DNA from: Hydractinia symbiolongicarpus | Lineage: Eukaryota; Cnidaria; Hydrozoa; Anthoathecata; Hydractiniidae | Length of the DNA stretch: 64,000 nt | Direction of reading: 5' to 3' | Assembly (NCBI RefSeq): GCF_029227915.1 | Contig: NC_079883.1 | Coordinates: 31,684,001 to 31,748,000 of the forward strand | In this document: positions 49,236 to 61,044 of the stretch, piece by piece | Layout: each line of letters opens with the position of its first letter | Numbering within the stretch: the first letter of the stretch is position 1 | Position numbers and translations under genes: made by a program | The notes under the pieces: model-generated | Seen by the model: the letters and a program-made list of their open reading frames with translations, nothing else | Told to the model about the DNA's origin: nothing | Databases searched by the model: none

Positions 49236-52200
49236 TCGGGAAATGAGTTTACTCCCTGGGTACTTTCTTGTATACTTTTGACTATTCGGGCCGAGTCCAG
49301 GATTTAGTGAAATCGCAGGTTTTCGTTTGCCGGCGATTAAACTGCTTTTATTCAGCGTCTCATCAAAAATGAAAACATTTTTGAAAACGACAAGTCTCAT
49401 GCGTTTTAGTGGTGAAAAAATAATTTAAAAAATCGTTCTGGAAATGAGTTAACTCACAGGGTACTTCCTTTGTATACATTCGACTATACGTGCCAAGCCC
49501 GGGGTTTACGGGAAATCGCGGGTTTTCGTTTGCCGGCGATTAAACTTCTTTTATTCAGCGTCTCATCAAAAATGAAAACATTTTTAAAAACTACAAGTCT
49601 TATGCGTTTTAGTGGTGAAAAAATAATTTAAAAAATCGTTTGGGAAATGAGTTTACTCCCTGGGTACTTTCTTTGCATACTTTTGACTATACGGGCCGAG
49701 TCCAGGATTTACGGGAAGTCGCAGGTTTTCGTTTGCCGGCGATTAAACTTCTTTTATTCAGCGTCTCATCAAAAATGAAAACATTTTTGAAAACTACAAG
49801 TCTCATGCGTTTTAGTGGTGAAAAAATAATTTAAAAAATCGTTCGGGAAATGAGTTTACTCCCTGGGTACTTTCTTGTATACTTTTGACTATACGGGCCG
49901 AGTCCGGGATTTACGGGAAATCGCGGATTTTCGTTTGCCGGCGATTAAACTTCTTTTATTCAGCGTCCCATCAAATATGAAAATATTTTTGAAAACTACA
50001 AGTCTCATGCGTTTTAGTGGTGAAAAAATAATTTAAAAAATCGTTCGGGAAATGAGTTTACTCCCTGGGTACTTTCTTTGTATACTTTTGACTATTCGGG
50101 CCGAGTCCGGGATTTAGGGAAATCGCAGGTTTTCGTTTGCCGGCGATTAAGCTGCTTTTATTCAGCGTCTCATCAAAAATGAAAACATTTTTGAAAACTA
50201 CAAGTCCCATGCGTTTTAGTGGTGAAAAAATAATTTAAAAAATCGTTCGGGAAATGAGTTTACTTCCTGGGTACTTCCTTTGTATACTTTTGACTATACG
50301 GGCCAAGCCGGGATTTACGGGAAATCGCGGGTTTTCGTTTGCCGGCGATTAAACTTCTTTTATTCAGCGTCTCATCAAAAATGAAAACATTTTTAAAAAC
50401 TACAAGTCTTATGCGTTTTAGTGGTGAAAAAATAATTTAAAAAATCGTTCGGGAAATGAGTTTACTCCCTGGGTACTTCCTTTGTATACTTTTGAATATA
50501 CGGGCCTAGCCGGGATTTACGGGAAATCGCGGGTTTTCGTTTGCCGGCGATTAAACTTCTTTTATTCAGCGTCTCATCAAAAATGAAAACATTTTTAAAA
50601 ACTACAAGTCTTATGCGTTTTAGTGGTGAAAAAATAATTTAAAAAATCGTTCTGGAAATGAGTTAACTCACAGGGTACTTTCTTTGTATACATTCGACTA
50701 TACGTGCCAAGCCCGGGATTTACGGGAAATCGCGGGTTTTCGTTTGCCGGCGATTAAACTTCTTTTATTCAGCGTCTCATCAAAAATGAAAACATTTTTA
50801 AAATCTACAAGTCTTATACGTTTTAGTGGTGAAAAAATAATTTAAAAAATCGGTCTGGAAATGAGTTTACTCCCTGGGTACTTTCTTTGTTTACTTTTGA
50901 CTATACGGGCCGAGTCCGGGATTTAGGGAAATCGCAGGTTTTCGTTTGCCGGCGATTAAACTTCTTTTATTCAGCGTCTCATCAAAAATGAAAACATTTT
51001 TGAAAACTACAAGTCTCATGCGTTTTATTGGTGCAAAAATAATTTAAAAAATCGTTCGGGAAATGAGTTTACTCCCTGGGTACTTTCTTTGCATACTTTT
51101 GACTATACGGGCCGAATCCAGGATTTACGGGAAATCGCAGGTTTTCGTTTGCCGGCGATTAAACTTCTTTTATTCAGGGTCTCATCAAAAATGTAAACAT
51201 TTTTGAAAACTACAAGTCTCATGCGTTTTAGTGGTGAAAAAATAATTTAAAAAATCGTTCGGGAAATGAGTTTACTCCCTGGGTACTTTCTTGCATACTT
51301 TTGACTATACGGGCCGAGTCCGGGATTTACGGGAAATCGTGGATTTTCGTTTGCCGGTGATTAAACTTCTTTTATTCAGCGTCCCATCAAATATGAAAAT
51401 ATTTTTGAAAACTACAAGTCTCATGCGTTTAGTGGTAAAAAAATAATATAAAAAATCGTTCGGAAAATGAGTTTACTCCCTGGGTACTTTCTTTGTATAC
51501 TTTTGACTATACGGGCCAAGCCCGGGATTTACGGGAAATCGCGGGTTTTCGTTTGCCGGCGATTAAACTGCTTTTATTCAGCGTCTCATCAAAAATGAAA
51601 ACATTTTTGAAAACTAAAAGTCTCATGCGTTTTAGTGGTGAAAAAATAATTTAAAAAATCGTTCGGGAAATGAGTTTACTCCCTGGGTACTTCCTTTGTG
51701 TGCTTTTGACTATACGGGCCAAGCCGGGATTTACAGGAAATCGCGAGTTTTCGTTTGCCGGCGATTAAACTTCTTTTATTCAGCGTCTCATCAAAAATGA
51801 AAACATTTTTAAAAACTACAAGTCTTATACGTTTTAGTGGTGAAAAAATAATTTAAAAAATCGTTCTGGAAATGAGTTTACTCACAGGGTACTTTCTTTG
51901 TATACATTCGACTATACGTGCCAAGCCCGGGATTTAGGGAAATCGCAGGTTTTCGTTTGCCGGCGATTAAGCTTCTTTTATTCAGCGTCTCATCAAAAAT
52001 GAAAACATTTTTAAAAACTACAAGTCTCATGCGTTTTAGCGGTGAAAAAGTAATTTAAAAAATCGTTCGGGAAATGAGTTTACTCCCTGGGTACTTTCTT
52101 TGTATACTTTTGACTATACGGGCCAAGCCGGGATTTACGGGAAATCGCGGGTTTTCGTTTGCCGGCGATTAAACTTCTTTTATTCAGCGTCTCATCAAAA

Positions 52201-52279
52201 ATGAAAACATTTTTAAAAACTACAAGTCTTATGGGTTTTAGTGGTGAAAAAATAATTTAAAAAATCGTTCTGGAAATGA

Positions 52280-52461
52280 GTTAACTCACAGGGTACTTTC
52301 GTGCCAATCCCGGGATTTACGGGAAATCGCGGGTTTTCGTTTGCCGGCGATTAAACTTCTTTTATTCAGCGTCTCATCAAAAATGAAAACATTTTTAAAA
52401 ACTACAAGTCTCATGCGTTTTAGTGGTGAAATAATAATTTAAAAAATCGTTTGGGAAATGA
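52280..52461 (+). repeat. Internally deleted monomer (182 bp)
   Basis: The sequence passes directly from gggtactttc (ends 52300) to gtgccaatcc (starts 52301). A full copy has 21 more bases here, holding the GTATA-N8-TATAC type dyad. The unit is 182 bp from gttaact at 52280 to gtttact at 52462. A one-base C microhomology at the junction fits slippage or end joining. No other internal deletion of this size was found in the window. Confidence 0.85.
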
Positions 52462-53765
52462 GTTTACTCCCTGGGTACTTTCTTTGCATACTTTTGACTA
52501 TACGGGCCGAGTCCAGGATTTACGGGAAATCGCAGGTTTTCGTTTGCCGGCGATTAAACTTCTTTTATTCAGCGTCTCATCAAAAATGAAAACATTTTTG
52601 AAAACTACAAGTCTCATGCGTTTAGTGGTAAAAAAATAATATAAAAAATCGTTCGGGAAATGAGTTTACTCCCTGGGTACTTTCTTTGCATACTTTTGAC
52701 TATACGGGCCGAGTCCAGGATTTACGGGAAATCGCAGGTTTTCGTTTGCCGGCGATTAAACTTCTTTTATTCAGCGTTTCATCAAAAATGAAAACATTTT
52801 TAAAAACTACAAGTCTTATGCGTTTTAGTGGTGAAAAAAGAATTTAAAAAATCGTTCTGGAAATGAGTTTACTCCCTGGGTACTTTCTTTGTATCCTTTG
52901 GACTATACGGGCCGAGTCCGGGATTTAGGGAAATCGCAGGTTTTCGTTTGCCGGCGAATAAACTGCTTTTATTCAGCGTCTCATCAAAAATGAAAACATT
53001 TTTAAAAACTACAAGTCTTATGCGTTTTAGTGGTGAAAAAATAATTTAAAAAATCGTTCTGGAAATGAGTTTACTCACAGGGTACTTTCTTTTTATACAT
53101 TCGACTATACGTGCCAAGCCCGATATTTAGGAAAATCGCAGGTTTTCGTTTGCCGGCGATTAAACTTCTTTTATTCAGCGTCTCATCAAAAATGAAAACA
53201 TTTTTAAAAACTACAAGTCTCATGCGTTTTAGTGGTGAAAAAGTAATTTAAAAAATCGTTCGGGAAATGAGTTTACTCCCTGGGTACTTTCTTTGTATAC
53301 TTTTGACTATACGGGCCAAGCCGGGATTTACGGGAAATCGCGGGTTTTCGTTTGCCGGCGATTAAACTTCTTTTATTCAGCGTCTCATCAAAAATGAAAA
53401 CATTTTTAAAAACTACAAGTCTTATGCGTTTTAGTAGTGAAAAAATAATTTAAAAAATCGTTCTGGAAATGAGTTTACTCACAGGGTACTTTCTTTGTAT
53501 ACATTCGACTATACGTGCCAAGCCCGATATTTAGGAAAATCGCAGGTTTTCGTTTGCCGGCGATTAAACTTCTTTTATTCAGCGTCTCATCAAAAATGAA
53601 AACATTTTTAAAAACTACAAGTCTCATGCGTTTTAGTGGTGAAAAAGTAATTTAAAAAATCGTTCGGGAAATGAGTTTACTCCCTGGGTACTTTCTTTGT
53701 ATACTTTTGACTATACGGGCCAAGCCGGGATTTACGGGAAATCGCGGGTTTTCGTTTGCCGGCGA

Positions 53766-55584
53766 TTAAACTTCTTTTATTCAGCGTCTCATCAAAAATG
53801 AAAACATTTTTAAAAACTACAAGTCTTATGCGTTTTAGTGGTGAAAAAATAATTTAAAAAATCGTTCTGGAAATGTGTTTACTCACAGGGTACTTTCTTT
53901 GTATACATTCGACTATACGTGCCAAGCCCGGGATTTAGGGAAATCGCAGGTTTTCGTTTCCGGCGATTAAACTTCTTTTATTCAGCGTCTCATCAAAAAT
54001 GAAAACATTTTTAAAAACTTCAAGTCTCATGCGTTTTAGTGGTGAAAAAGTAATTTAAAAAATCGTTCGGGAAATGAGTTTACTCCCTGGGTACTTTCTT
54101 TGTATACTTTTGACTATACGGGCCAAGCCGGGATTTACGGGAAATCGCGGGTTTTCGTTTGCCGGCGATTAAACTTCTTTTATTCAGCGTCTCATCAAAA
54201 ATGAAAACATTTTTAAAAACTACAAGTCTTATGCGTTTTAGTAGTGAAAAAATAATTTAAAAAATCGTTCTGGAAATGAGTTTACTCACAGGGTACTTTC
54301 TTTGTATACATTCGACTATACGTGCCAAGCCCGGGATTTAGGGAAATCGCAGGTTTTCGTTTGCCGGCGATTAAACTTCTTTTATTCAGCGTCTCATCAA
54401 AAATGAAAACATTTTTAAAAACTACAAGTCTGATGCGTTTTAGTGGTGAAAAAATAATTTAAAAAATCGTTCTGGAAATGAGTTTACTCACAGGGTACTT
54501 TCTTTGTATACATTCGACTATACGGGCCAAGCCCGGGATTTACGGGAAATCGCGGGTTTTCGTTTTCCGGCGATTAAACCTCTTTCATTAAGCGTCTCAT
54601 CAAAAATGAAAACATTTTTGAAAACTACAAGTCTCATGCGTTTTAGTGGTGAAAAAGTAATTTAAAAAATCGTTCGGGAAATGAGTTTACTCCCTGGGTA
54701 CTTTCTTTGTATACTTTTGACTATACGGGCCAAGCCTGGATTTACGGGAAATCGCGGGTTTTCGTTTGCCGGCGATTAAACTTCTTTTATTCAGCGTCTT
54801 ATCAAAAATGAAAACATTTTTAAAAACTACAAGTCTTATGCGTTTTAGTAGTGAAAAAATAATTTAAAAAATCGTTCTGGAAATGAGTTTACTCACAGGG
54901 TACTTTCTTTGTATACATTCGACTATACGTGCCAAGCCCGGGATTTAGGAAAATCGCAGGTTTTCGTTTGCCGGCGATTAAACTTCTTTTATTCAGCGTC
55001 TCATCAAAAATGAAAGCATTTTTAAAAACTACAAGTCTCATGCGTTTTAGTGGTGAAAAAGTAATTTAAAAAATCGTTCGGGAAATGAGTTTACTCCCTG
55101 GGTACTTTCTTTGTATACTTTTGACTATACGGGCCATGCCCGGGATTTACGGGAAATCGTGGGTTTTCGTTTGCCGGCGATTAAACTTCTTTTATTCAGC
55201 GTCTCATCAAAAATGAAAACATTTTTAAAAACTACAAGTCTTATGCGTTTTAGTAGTGAAAAAATAATTTAAAAAATCGTTCTGGAAATGAGTTTACTCA
55301 CAGGGTACTTTCTTTGTATACATTCGACTATACGTGCCAAGCCCGGGATTTAGGGAAATCGCAGGTTTTCGTTTGCCGGCGATTAAACCTCTTTCATTAA
55401 GCGTCTCATCAAAAATGAAAACATTTTTGAAAACTACAAGTCTTATGCGTTTTAGTGGTGAAAAAGTAATTTAAAAAATCGTTCGGGAAATGAGTTTACT
55501 CCCTGGGTACTTCCTTTGTATACTTTTGACTATACGGGCCAAGCCGGGATTTACGGGAAATCGCGGGTTTTCGTTTGTCGGCGA
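53766..55584 (+). repeat. 9-monomer repeat of region VI, copy 1 (1819 bp)
   Basis: The order is X Y X X' Y' X Y X Y. It corresponds to 55585-57403 at an offset of 1819 bp, sharing aaatgtgttt (53871/55690), the gc-deleted cgtttccgg (53952/55771), aaaacttcaag and caagcctgga (54731/56550). Differences include gggccatgcccggg at 55131 and aagcattt at 55015. Confidence 0.8.
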
Positions 55585-57403
55585 TTAAACTTCTTTTATT
55601 CAGCGTCTCATCAAAAATGAAAACATTTTTAAAAACTACAAGTCTTATGCGTTTTAGTGGTGAAAAAATAATTTAAAAAATCGTTCTGGAAATGTGTTTA
55701 CTCACAGGGTACTTTCTTTGTATACATTCGACTATACGTGCCAAGCCCGGGATTTAGGGAAATCGCAGGTTTTCGTTTCCGGCGATTAAACTTCTTTTAT
55801 TCAGCGTCTCATCAAAAATGAAAACATTTTTAAAAACTTCAAGTCTCATGCGTTTTAGTGGTGAAAAAGTAATTTAAAAAATCGTTCGGGAAATGAGTTT
55901 ACTCCCTGGGTACTTTCTTTGTATACTTTTGACTATACGGGCCAAGCCGGGATTTACGGGAAATCGCGGGTTTTCGTTTGCCGGCGATTAAACTTCTTTT
56001 ATTCAGCGTCTCATCAAAAATGAAAACATTTTTAAAAACTACAAGTCTTATGCGTTTTAGTAGTGAAAAAATAATTTAAAAAATCGTTCTGGAAATGAGT
56101 TTACTCACAGGGTACTTTCTTTGTATACATTCGACTATACGTGCCAAGCCCGGGATTTAGGGAAATCGCAGGTTTTCGTTTGCCGGCGATTAAACTTCTT
56201 TTATTCAGCGTCTCATCAAAAATGAAAACATTTTTAAAAACTACAAGTCTGATGCGTTTTAGTGGTGAAAAAATAATTTAAAAAATCGTTCTGGAAATGA
56301 GTTTACTCACAGGGTACTTTCTTTGTATACATTCGACTATACGGGCCAAGCCCGGGATTTACGGGAAATCGCGGGTTTTCGTTTTCCGGCGATTAAACCT
56401 CTTTCATTAAGCGTCTCATCAAAAATGAAAACATTTTTGAAAACTACAAGTCTCATGCGTTTTAGTGGTGAAAAAGTAATTTAAAAAATCGTTCGGGAAA
56501 TGAGTTTACTCCCTGGGTACTTTCTTTGTATACTTTTGACTATACGGGCCAAGCCTGGATTTACGGGAAATCGCGGGTTTTCGTTTGCCGGCGATTAAAC
56601 TTCTTTTATTCAGCGTCTTATCAAAAATGAAAACATTTTTAAAAACTACAAGTGTTATGCGTTTTAGTAGTGAAAAAATAATTTAAAAAATCGTTCTGGA
56701 AATGAGTTTACTCACAGGGTACTTTCTTTGTATACATTCGACTATACGTGCCAAGCCCGGGATTTAGGAAAATCGCAGGTTTTCGTTTGCCGGCGATTAA
56801 ACTTCTTTTATTCAGCGTCTCATCAAAAATGAAAACATTTTTAAAAACTACAAGTCTCATGCGTTTTAGTGGTGAAAAAGTAATTTAAAAAATCGTTCGG
56901 GAAATGAGTTTACTCCCTGGGTACTTTCTTTGTATACTTTTGACTATACGGGCCAAGCCGGGATTTACGGGAAATCGCGGTTTTTCGTTTGCCGGCGATT
57001 AAACTTCTTTTATTCAGCGTCTCATCAAAAATGAAAACATTTTTAAAAACTACAAGTCTTATGCGTTTTAGTAGTGAAAAAATAATTTAAAAAATCGTTC
57101 TGGAAATGAGTTTACTCACAGGGTACTTTCTTTGTATACATTCGACTATACGTGCCAAGCCCGGGATTTAGGGAAATCGCAGGTTTTCGTTTGCCGGCGA
57201 TTAAACCTCTTTCATTAAGCGTCTCATCAAAAATGAAAACATTTTTGAAAACTACAAGTCTTATGCGTTTTAGTGGTGAAAAAGTAATTTAAAAAATCGT
57301 TCGGGAAATGAGTTTACTTCCTGGGTACTTCCTTTGTATACTTTTGACTATACGGGCCAAGCCGGGATTTACGGGAAATCGCGGGTTTTCGTTTGTCGGC
57401 GAT
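55585..57403 (+). repeat. 9-monomer repeat of region VI, copy 2 (1819 bp)
   Basis: It is the second copy of 53766-55584 with few differences (agtgttatg at 56651, gcggtttttcg at 56978). It matches a third copy downstream at an offset of 2222 bp (11 monomers), because one X-Y pair was added at the end. Confidence 0.8.
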
Positions 57404-58833
57404 TAAACTTCTTTTATTCAGCGTCTCATCAAAAATGAAAACATTTTTAAAAACTACAAGTCTTATGCGTTTTAGTAGTGAAAAAATAATTTAAAAAATC
57501 GTTCTGGAAATGAGTTTACTCACAGGGTACTTTCTTTGTATACATTCGACTATACGTGCCAAGCCCGGGATTTAGGGAAATCGCAGGTTTTCGTTTGCCG
57601 GCGATTAAACCTCTTTCATTAAGCGTCTCATCAAAAATGAAAACATTTTTGAAAACTACAAGTCTTATGCGTTTTAGTGGTGAAAAAGTAATTTAAAAAA
57701 TCGTTCGGGAAATGAGTTTACTCCCTGGGTACTTCCTTTGTATACTTTTGACTATACGGGCCAAGCCGGGATTTACGGGAAATCGCGGGTTTTCGTTTGT
57801 CGGCGATTAAACTTCTTTTATTCAGCGTCTCATCAAAAATGAAAACATTTTTAAAAACTACAAGTCTTATGCGTTTTAGTGGTGAAAAAATAATTTAAAA
57901 AATCGTTCTGGAAATGTGTTTACTCACAGGGTACTTTCTTTGTATACATTCGACTATACGTGCCAAGCCCGGGATTTAGGGAAATCGCAGGTTTTCGTTT
58001 CCGGCGATTAAACTTCTTTTATTCAGCGTCTCATCAAAAATGAAAACATTTTTAAAAACTTCAAGTCTCATGCGTTTTAGTGGTGAAAAAGTAATTTAAA
58101 AAATCGTTCGGGAAATGAGTTTACTCCCTGGGTACTTTCTTTGTATACTTTTGACTATACGGGCCAAGCCGGGATTTACGGGAAATCGCGGGTTTTCGTT
58201 TGCCGGCGATTAAACTTCTTTTATTCAGCGTCTCATCAAAAATGAAAACATTTTTAAAAACTACAAGTCTTATGCGTTTTAGTAGTGAAAAAATAATTTA
58301 AAAAATCGTTCTGGAAATGAGTTTACTCACAGGGTACTTTCTTTGTATACATTCGACTATACGTGCCAAGCCCGGGATTTAGGGAAATCGCAGGTTTTCG
58401 TTTGCCGGCGATTAAACTTCTTTTATTCAGCGTCTCATCAAAAATGAAAACATTTTTAAAAACTACAAGTCTGATGCGTTTTAGTGGTGAAAAAATAATT
58501 TAAAAAATCGTTCTGGAAATGAGTTTACTCACAGGGTACTTTCTTTGTATACATTCGACTATACGGGCCAAGCCCGGGATTTACGGGAAATCGCGGGTTT
58601 TCGTTTTCCGGCGATTAAACCTCTTTCATTAAGCGTCTCATCAAAAATGAAAACATTTTTGAAAACTACAAGTCTCATGCGTTTTAGTGGTGAAAAAGTA
58701 ATTTAAAAAACCGTTCGGGAAATGAGTTTACTCCCTGGGTACTTTCTTTGTATACTTTTGACTATACGGGCCAAGCCTGGATTTACGGGAAATCGCGGGT
58801 TTTCGTTTGCCGGCGATTAAACTTCTTTTATTC
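57404..58833 (+). repeat. Extra X-Y pair plus partial third copy of the 9-monomer repeat
   Basis: It begins with a pair that duplicates the preceding one (offset about 404 bp, both with acttcctttg and tttgtcgg). It then continues with aaatgtgttt (57912), cgtttccgg and caagcctgg (58772) at 2222 bp from copy 2. Similarity stops near 58833, where gtctcatc replaces gtcttatc and the atgggtttt type starts. Confidence 0.75.
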
Positions 58834-59480
58834 AGCGTCTCATCAAAAATGAAAACATTTTTAAAAACTACAAGTCTTATGGGTTTTAGTGGTGAAAAAA
58901 TAATTTAAAAAATCGTTCTGGAAATGAGTTAACTCACAGGGTACTTTTTTGTATACATTCGACTATACGTGCCAAGCCCGGGATTTACGGGAAATCGCGG
59001 GTTTTCGTTTGCCGGCGATTAAACTGCTTTTATTCAGCGTCTCATCAAAAATGAAAACATTTTTAAAAACTACAAGTCTGATGCGTTTTAGTGGTGAAAA
59101 AATAATTTAAAAAATCGTTCTGGAAATGAGTTTACTCACAGGGTACTTTCTTTGTATACATTCGACTATACGGGCAAAGCCCGGGATTTACGGGAAATCG
59201 CCGGTTTTCGTTTTCCGGCGATTAAACCTCTTTCATTAAGCGTCTCATCAAAAATGAAAACATTTTTGAAAACTACAAGTCTTATGGGTTTTAGTGGTGA
59301 AAAAATAATTTAAAAAATCGTTCTGGAAATGAGTTAACTCACAGGGTACTTTTTTGTATACATTCGACTATACGTGCCAAGCCCGGGATTTACGGGAAAT
59401 CGCGGGTTTTCGTTTGCCGGCGATTAAACTGCTTTTATTCAGCGTCTCATCAAAAATGAAAACATTTTTAAAAACTACAA
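58290..59480 (+). repeat. Satellite block D, copy 1
   Basis: It matches 59706-60896 at an offset of 1416 bp (7 monomers), sharing cgggcaaagccc (59171/60587), atgggtttt and acttttttgtatac (58941/60357). Differences include aaaccgttcggg at 58709 and tttggcggcg at 60232. Confidence 0.75.
59196..59223. other. Perfect 9-bp dyad, first example
   Basis: AATCGCCGG (59196-59204) and CCGGCGATT (59215-59223) pair at all nine positions around TTTTCGTTTT. The central G/G mismatch of ordinary monomers is repaired by a G-to-C change. The same perfect form is at 60612-60639 and 61017-61044. Confidence 0.85.
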
Positions 59481-59705
59481 GTCTTATGCGTTTTAGTGGT
59501 GAAAAAATAATTCAAAAAATCGTTCTGGAAATGAGTTTATTCACAGGGTACTTTCTTTGTATACTTTTGACTATACGGGCCGAGTCCGGGATTTAGGGAA
59601 ATCGCAGGTTTTCGTTTGCCGTTGAATAAACTGCTTTTATTCAGCGTCTCATCAAAAATGAAAACATTTTTGAAAACTACAAGTCTCATGCGTTTTAGTG
59701 GTGAA

Positions 59706-60896
59706 AAAATAATTTAAAAAATCGTTCTGGAAATGAGTTTACTCACAGGGTACTTTCTTTGTATACATTCGACTATACGTGCCAAGCCCGGGATTTAGGG
59801 AAATCGCAGGTTTTCGTTTGCCGGTGATTAAACTTCTTTTATTCAGCGTCTCATCAAAAATGAAAACATTTTTAAAAACTACAAGTCTGATGCGTTTTAG
59901 TGGTGAAAAAATAATTTAAAAAATCGTTCTGGAAATGAGTTTACTCACAGGGTACTTTCTTTGTATACATTCGACTATACGGGCCAAGCCCGGGATTTAC
60001 GGGAAATCGCGGGTTTTCGTTTTCCGGCGATTAAACCTCTTTCATTAAGCGTCTCATCAAAAATGAAAACATTTTTGAAAACTACAAGTCTCATGCGTTT
60101 TAGTGGTGAAAAAGTAATTTAAAAAATCGTTCGGGAAATGAGTTTACTCCCTGGGTACTTTCTTTGTATACTTTTGACTATACGGGCCAAGCCTGGATTT
60201 ACGGGAAATCGCGGGTTTTCGTTTGGCGGCGATTAAACTTCTTTTATTCAGCGTCTCATCAAAAATGAAAACATTTTTAAAAACTACAAGTCTTATGGGT
60301 TTTAGTGGTGAAAAAATAATTTAAAAAATCGTTCTGGAAATGAGTTAACTCACAGGGTACTTTTTTGTATACATTCGACTATACGTGCCAAGCCCGGGAT
60401 TTACGGGAAATCGCGGGTTTTCGTTTGCCGGCGATTAAACTGCTTTTATTCAGCGTCTCATCAAAAATGAAAACATTTTTAAAAACTACAAGTCTGATGC
60501 GTTTTAGTGGTGAAAAAATAATTTAAAAAATCGTTCTGGAAATGAGTTTACTCACAGGGTACTTTCTTTGTATACATTCGACTATACGGGCAAAGCCCGG
60601 GATTTACGGGAAATCGCCGGTTTTCGTTTTCCGGCGATTAAACCTCTTTCATTAAGCGTCTCATCAAAAATGAAAACATTTTTGAAAACTACAAGTCTTA
60701 TGGGTTTTAGTGGTGAAAAAATAATTTAAAAAATCGTTCTGGAAATGAGTTAACTCACAGGGTACTTTTTTGTATACATTCGACTATACGTGCCAAGCCC
60801 GGGATTTACGGGAAATCGCGGGTTTTCGTTTGCCGGCGATTAAACTGCTTTTATTCAGCGTCTCATCAAAAATGAAAACATTTTTAAAAACTACAA
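59706..60896 (+). repeat. Satellite block D, copy 2
   Basis: It is the second copy of 58290-59480. The roughly 225 bp between the two copies (59481-59705) is a different monomer. It has gccgttgaataaac at about 59619 and recurs at about 61440 (offset 1821 bp, nine monomers). Confidence 0.75.
60612..60639. other. Perfect 9-bp dyad, second example
   Basis: The arms and loop are the same as at 59196-59223. It lies at the 1416-bp offset of block D, so this copy was probably spread by that duplication rather than arising again. Confidence 0.85.
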
Positions 60897-61016
60897 GTCT
60901 GATGCGTTTTAGTGGTGAAAAAATAATTTAAAAAATCGTTCTGGAAATGAGTTTACTCACAGGGTACTTTCTTTGTATACATTCGACTATACGGGCCAAG
61001 CCCGGGATTTAGGGGA

Positions 61017-61044
61017 AATCGCCGGTTTTCGTTTTCCGGCGATT
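61017..61044. other. Perfect 9-bp dyad, third example
   Basis: The arms and loop are again the same, 405 bp (two monomers) after the second example. Its monomer has ttaggggaaatcg rather than ttacgggaaatcg, so it is not a plain copy of the second; conversion is a possible origin. Confidence 0.85.

Larger units (their letters stand above)
41783..53050 (+). repeat. Region V: satellite mosaic with GCATAC/GTCCAGG monomers
   Basis: Continuous monomers. Dominant types are gcatac with gccgagtccagg, cttgtatac with gcggatttt, and tttaggg forms. Further repeats inside are 46005-46908 against 47219-48122 (offset 1214 bp, shared aaataag and gtgatgaaa), and a five-monomer echo sharing actattcgggcc and gaaaacgacaag near 48273-48376 and 49283-49386. 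49900-53050 is a mosaic in which I saw no long repeat. No gene was found. Confidence 0.85.
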
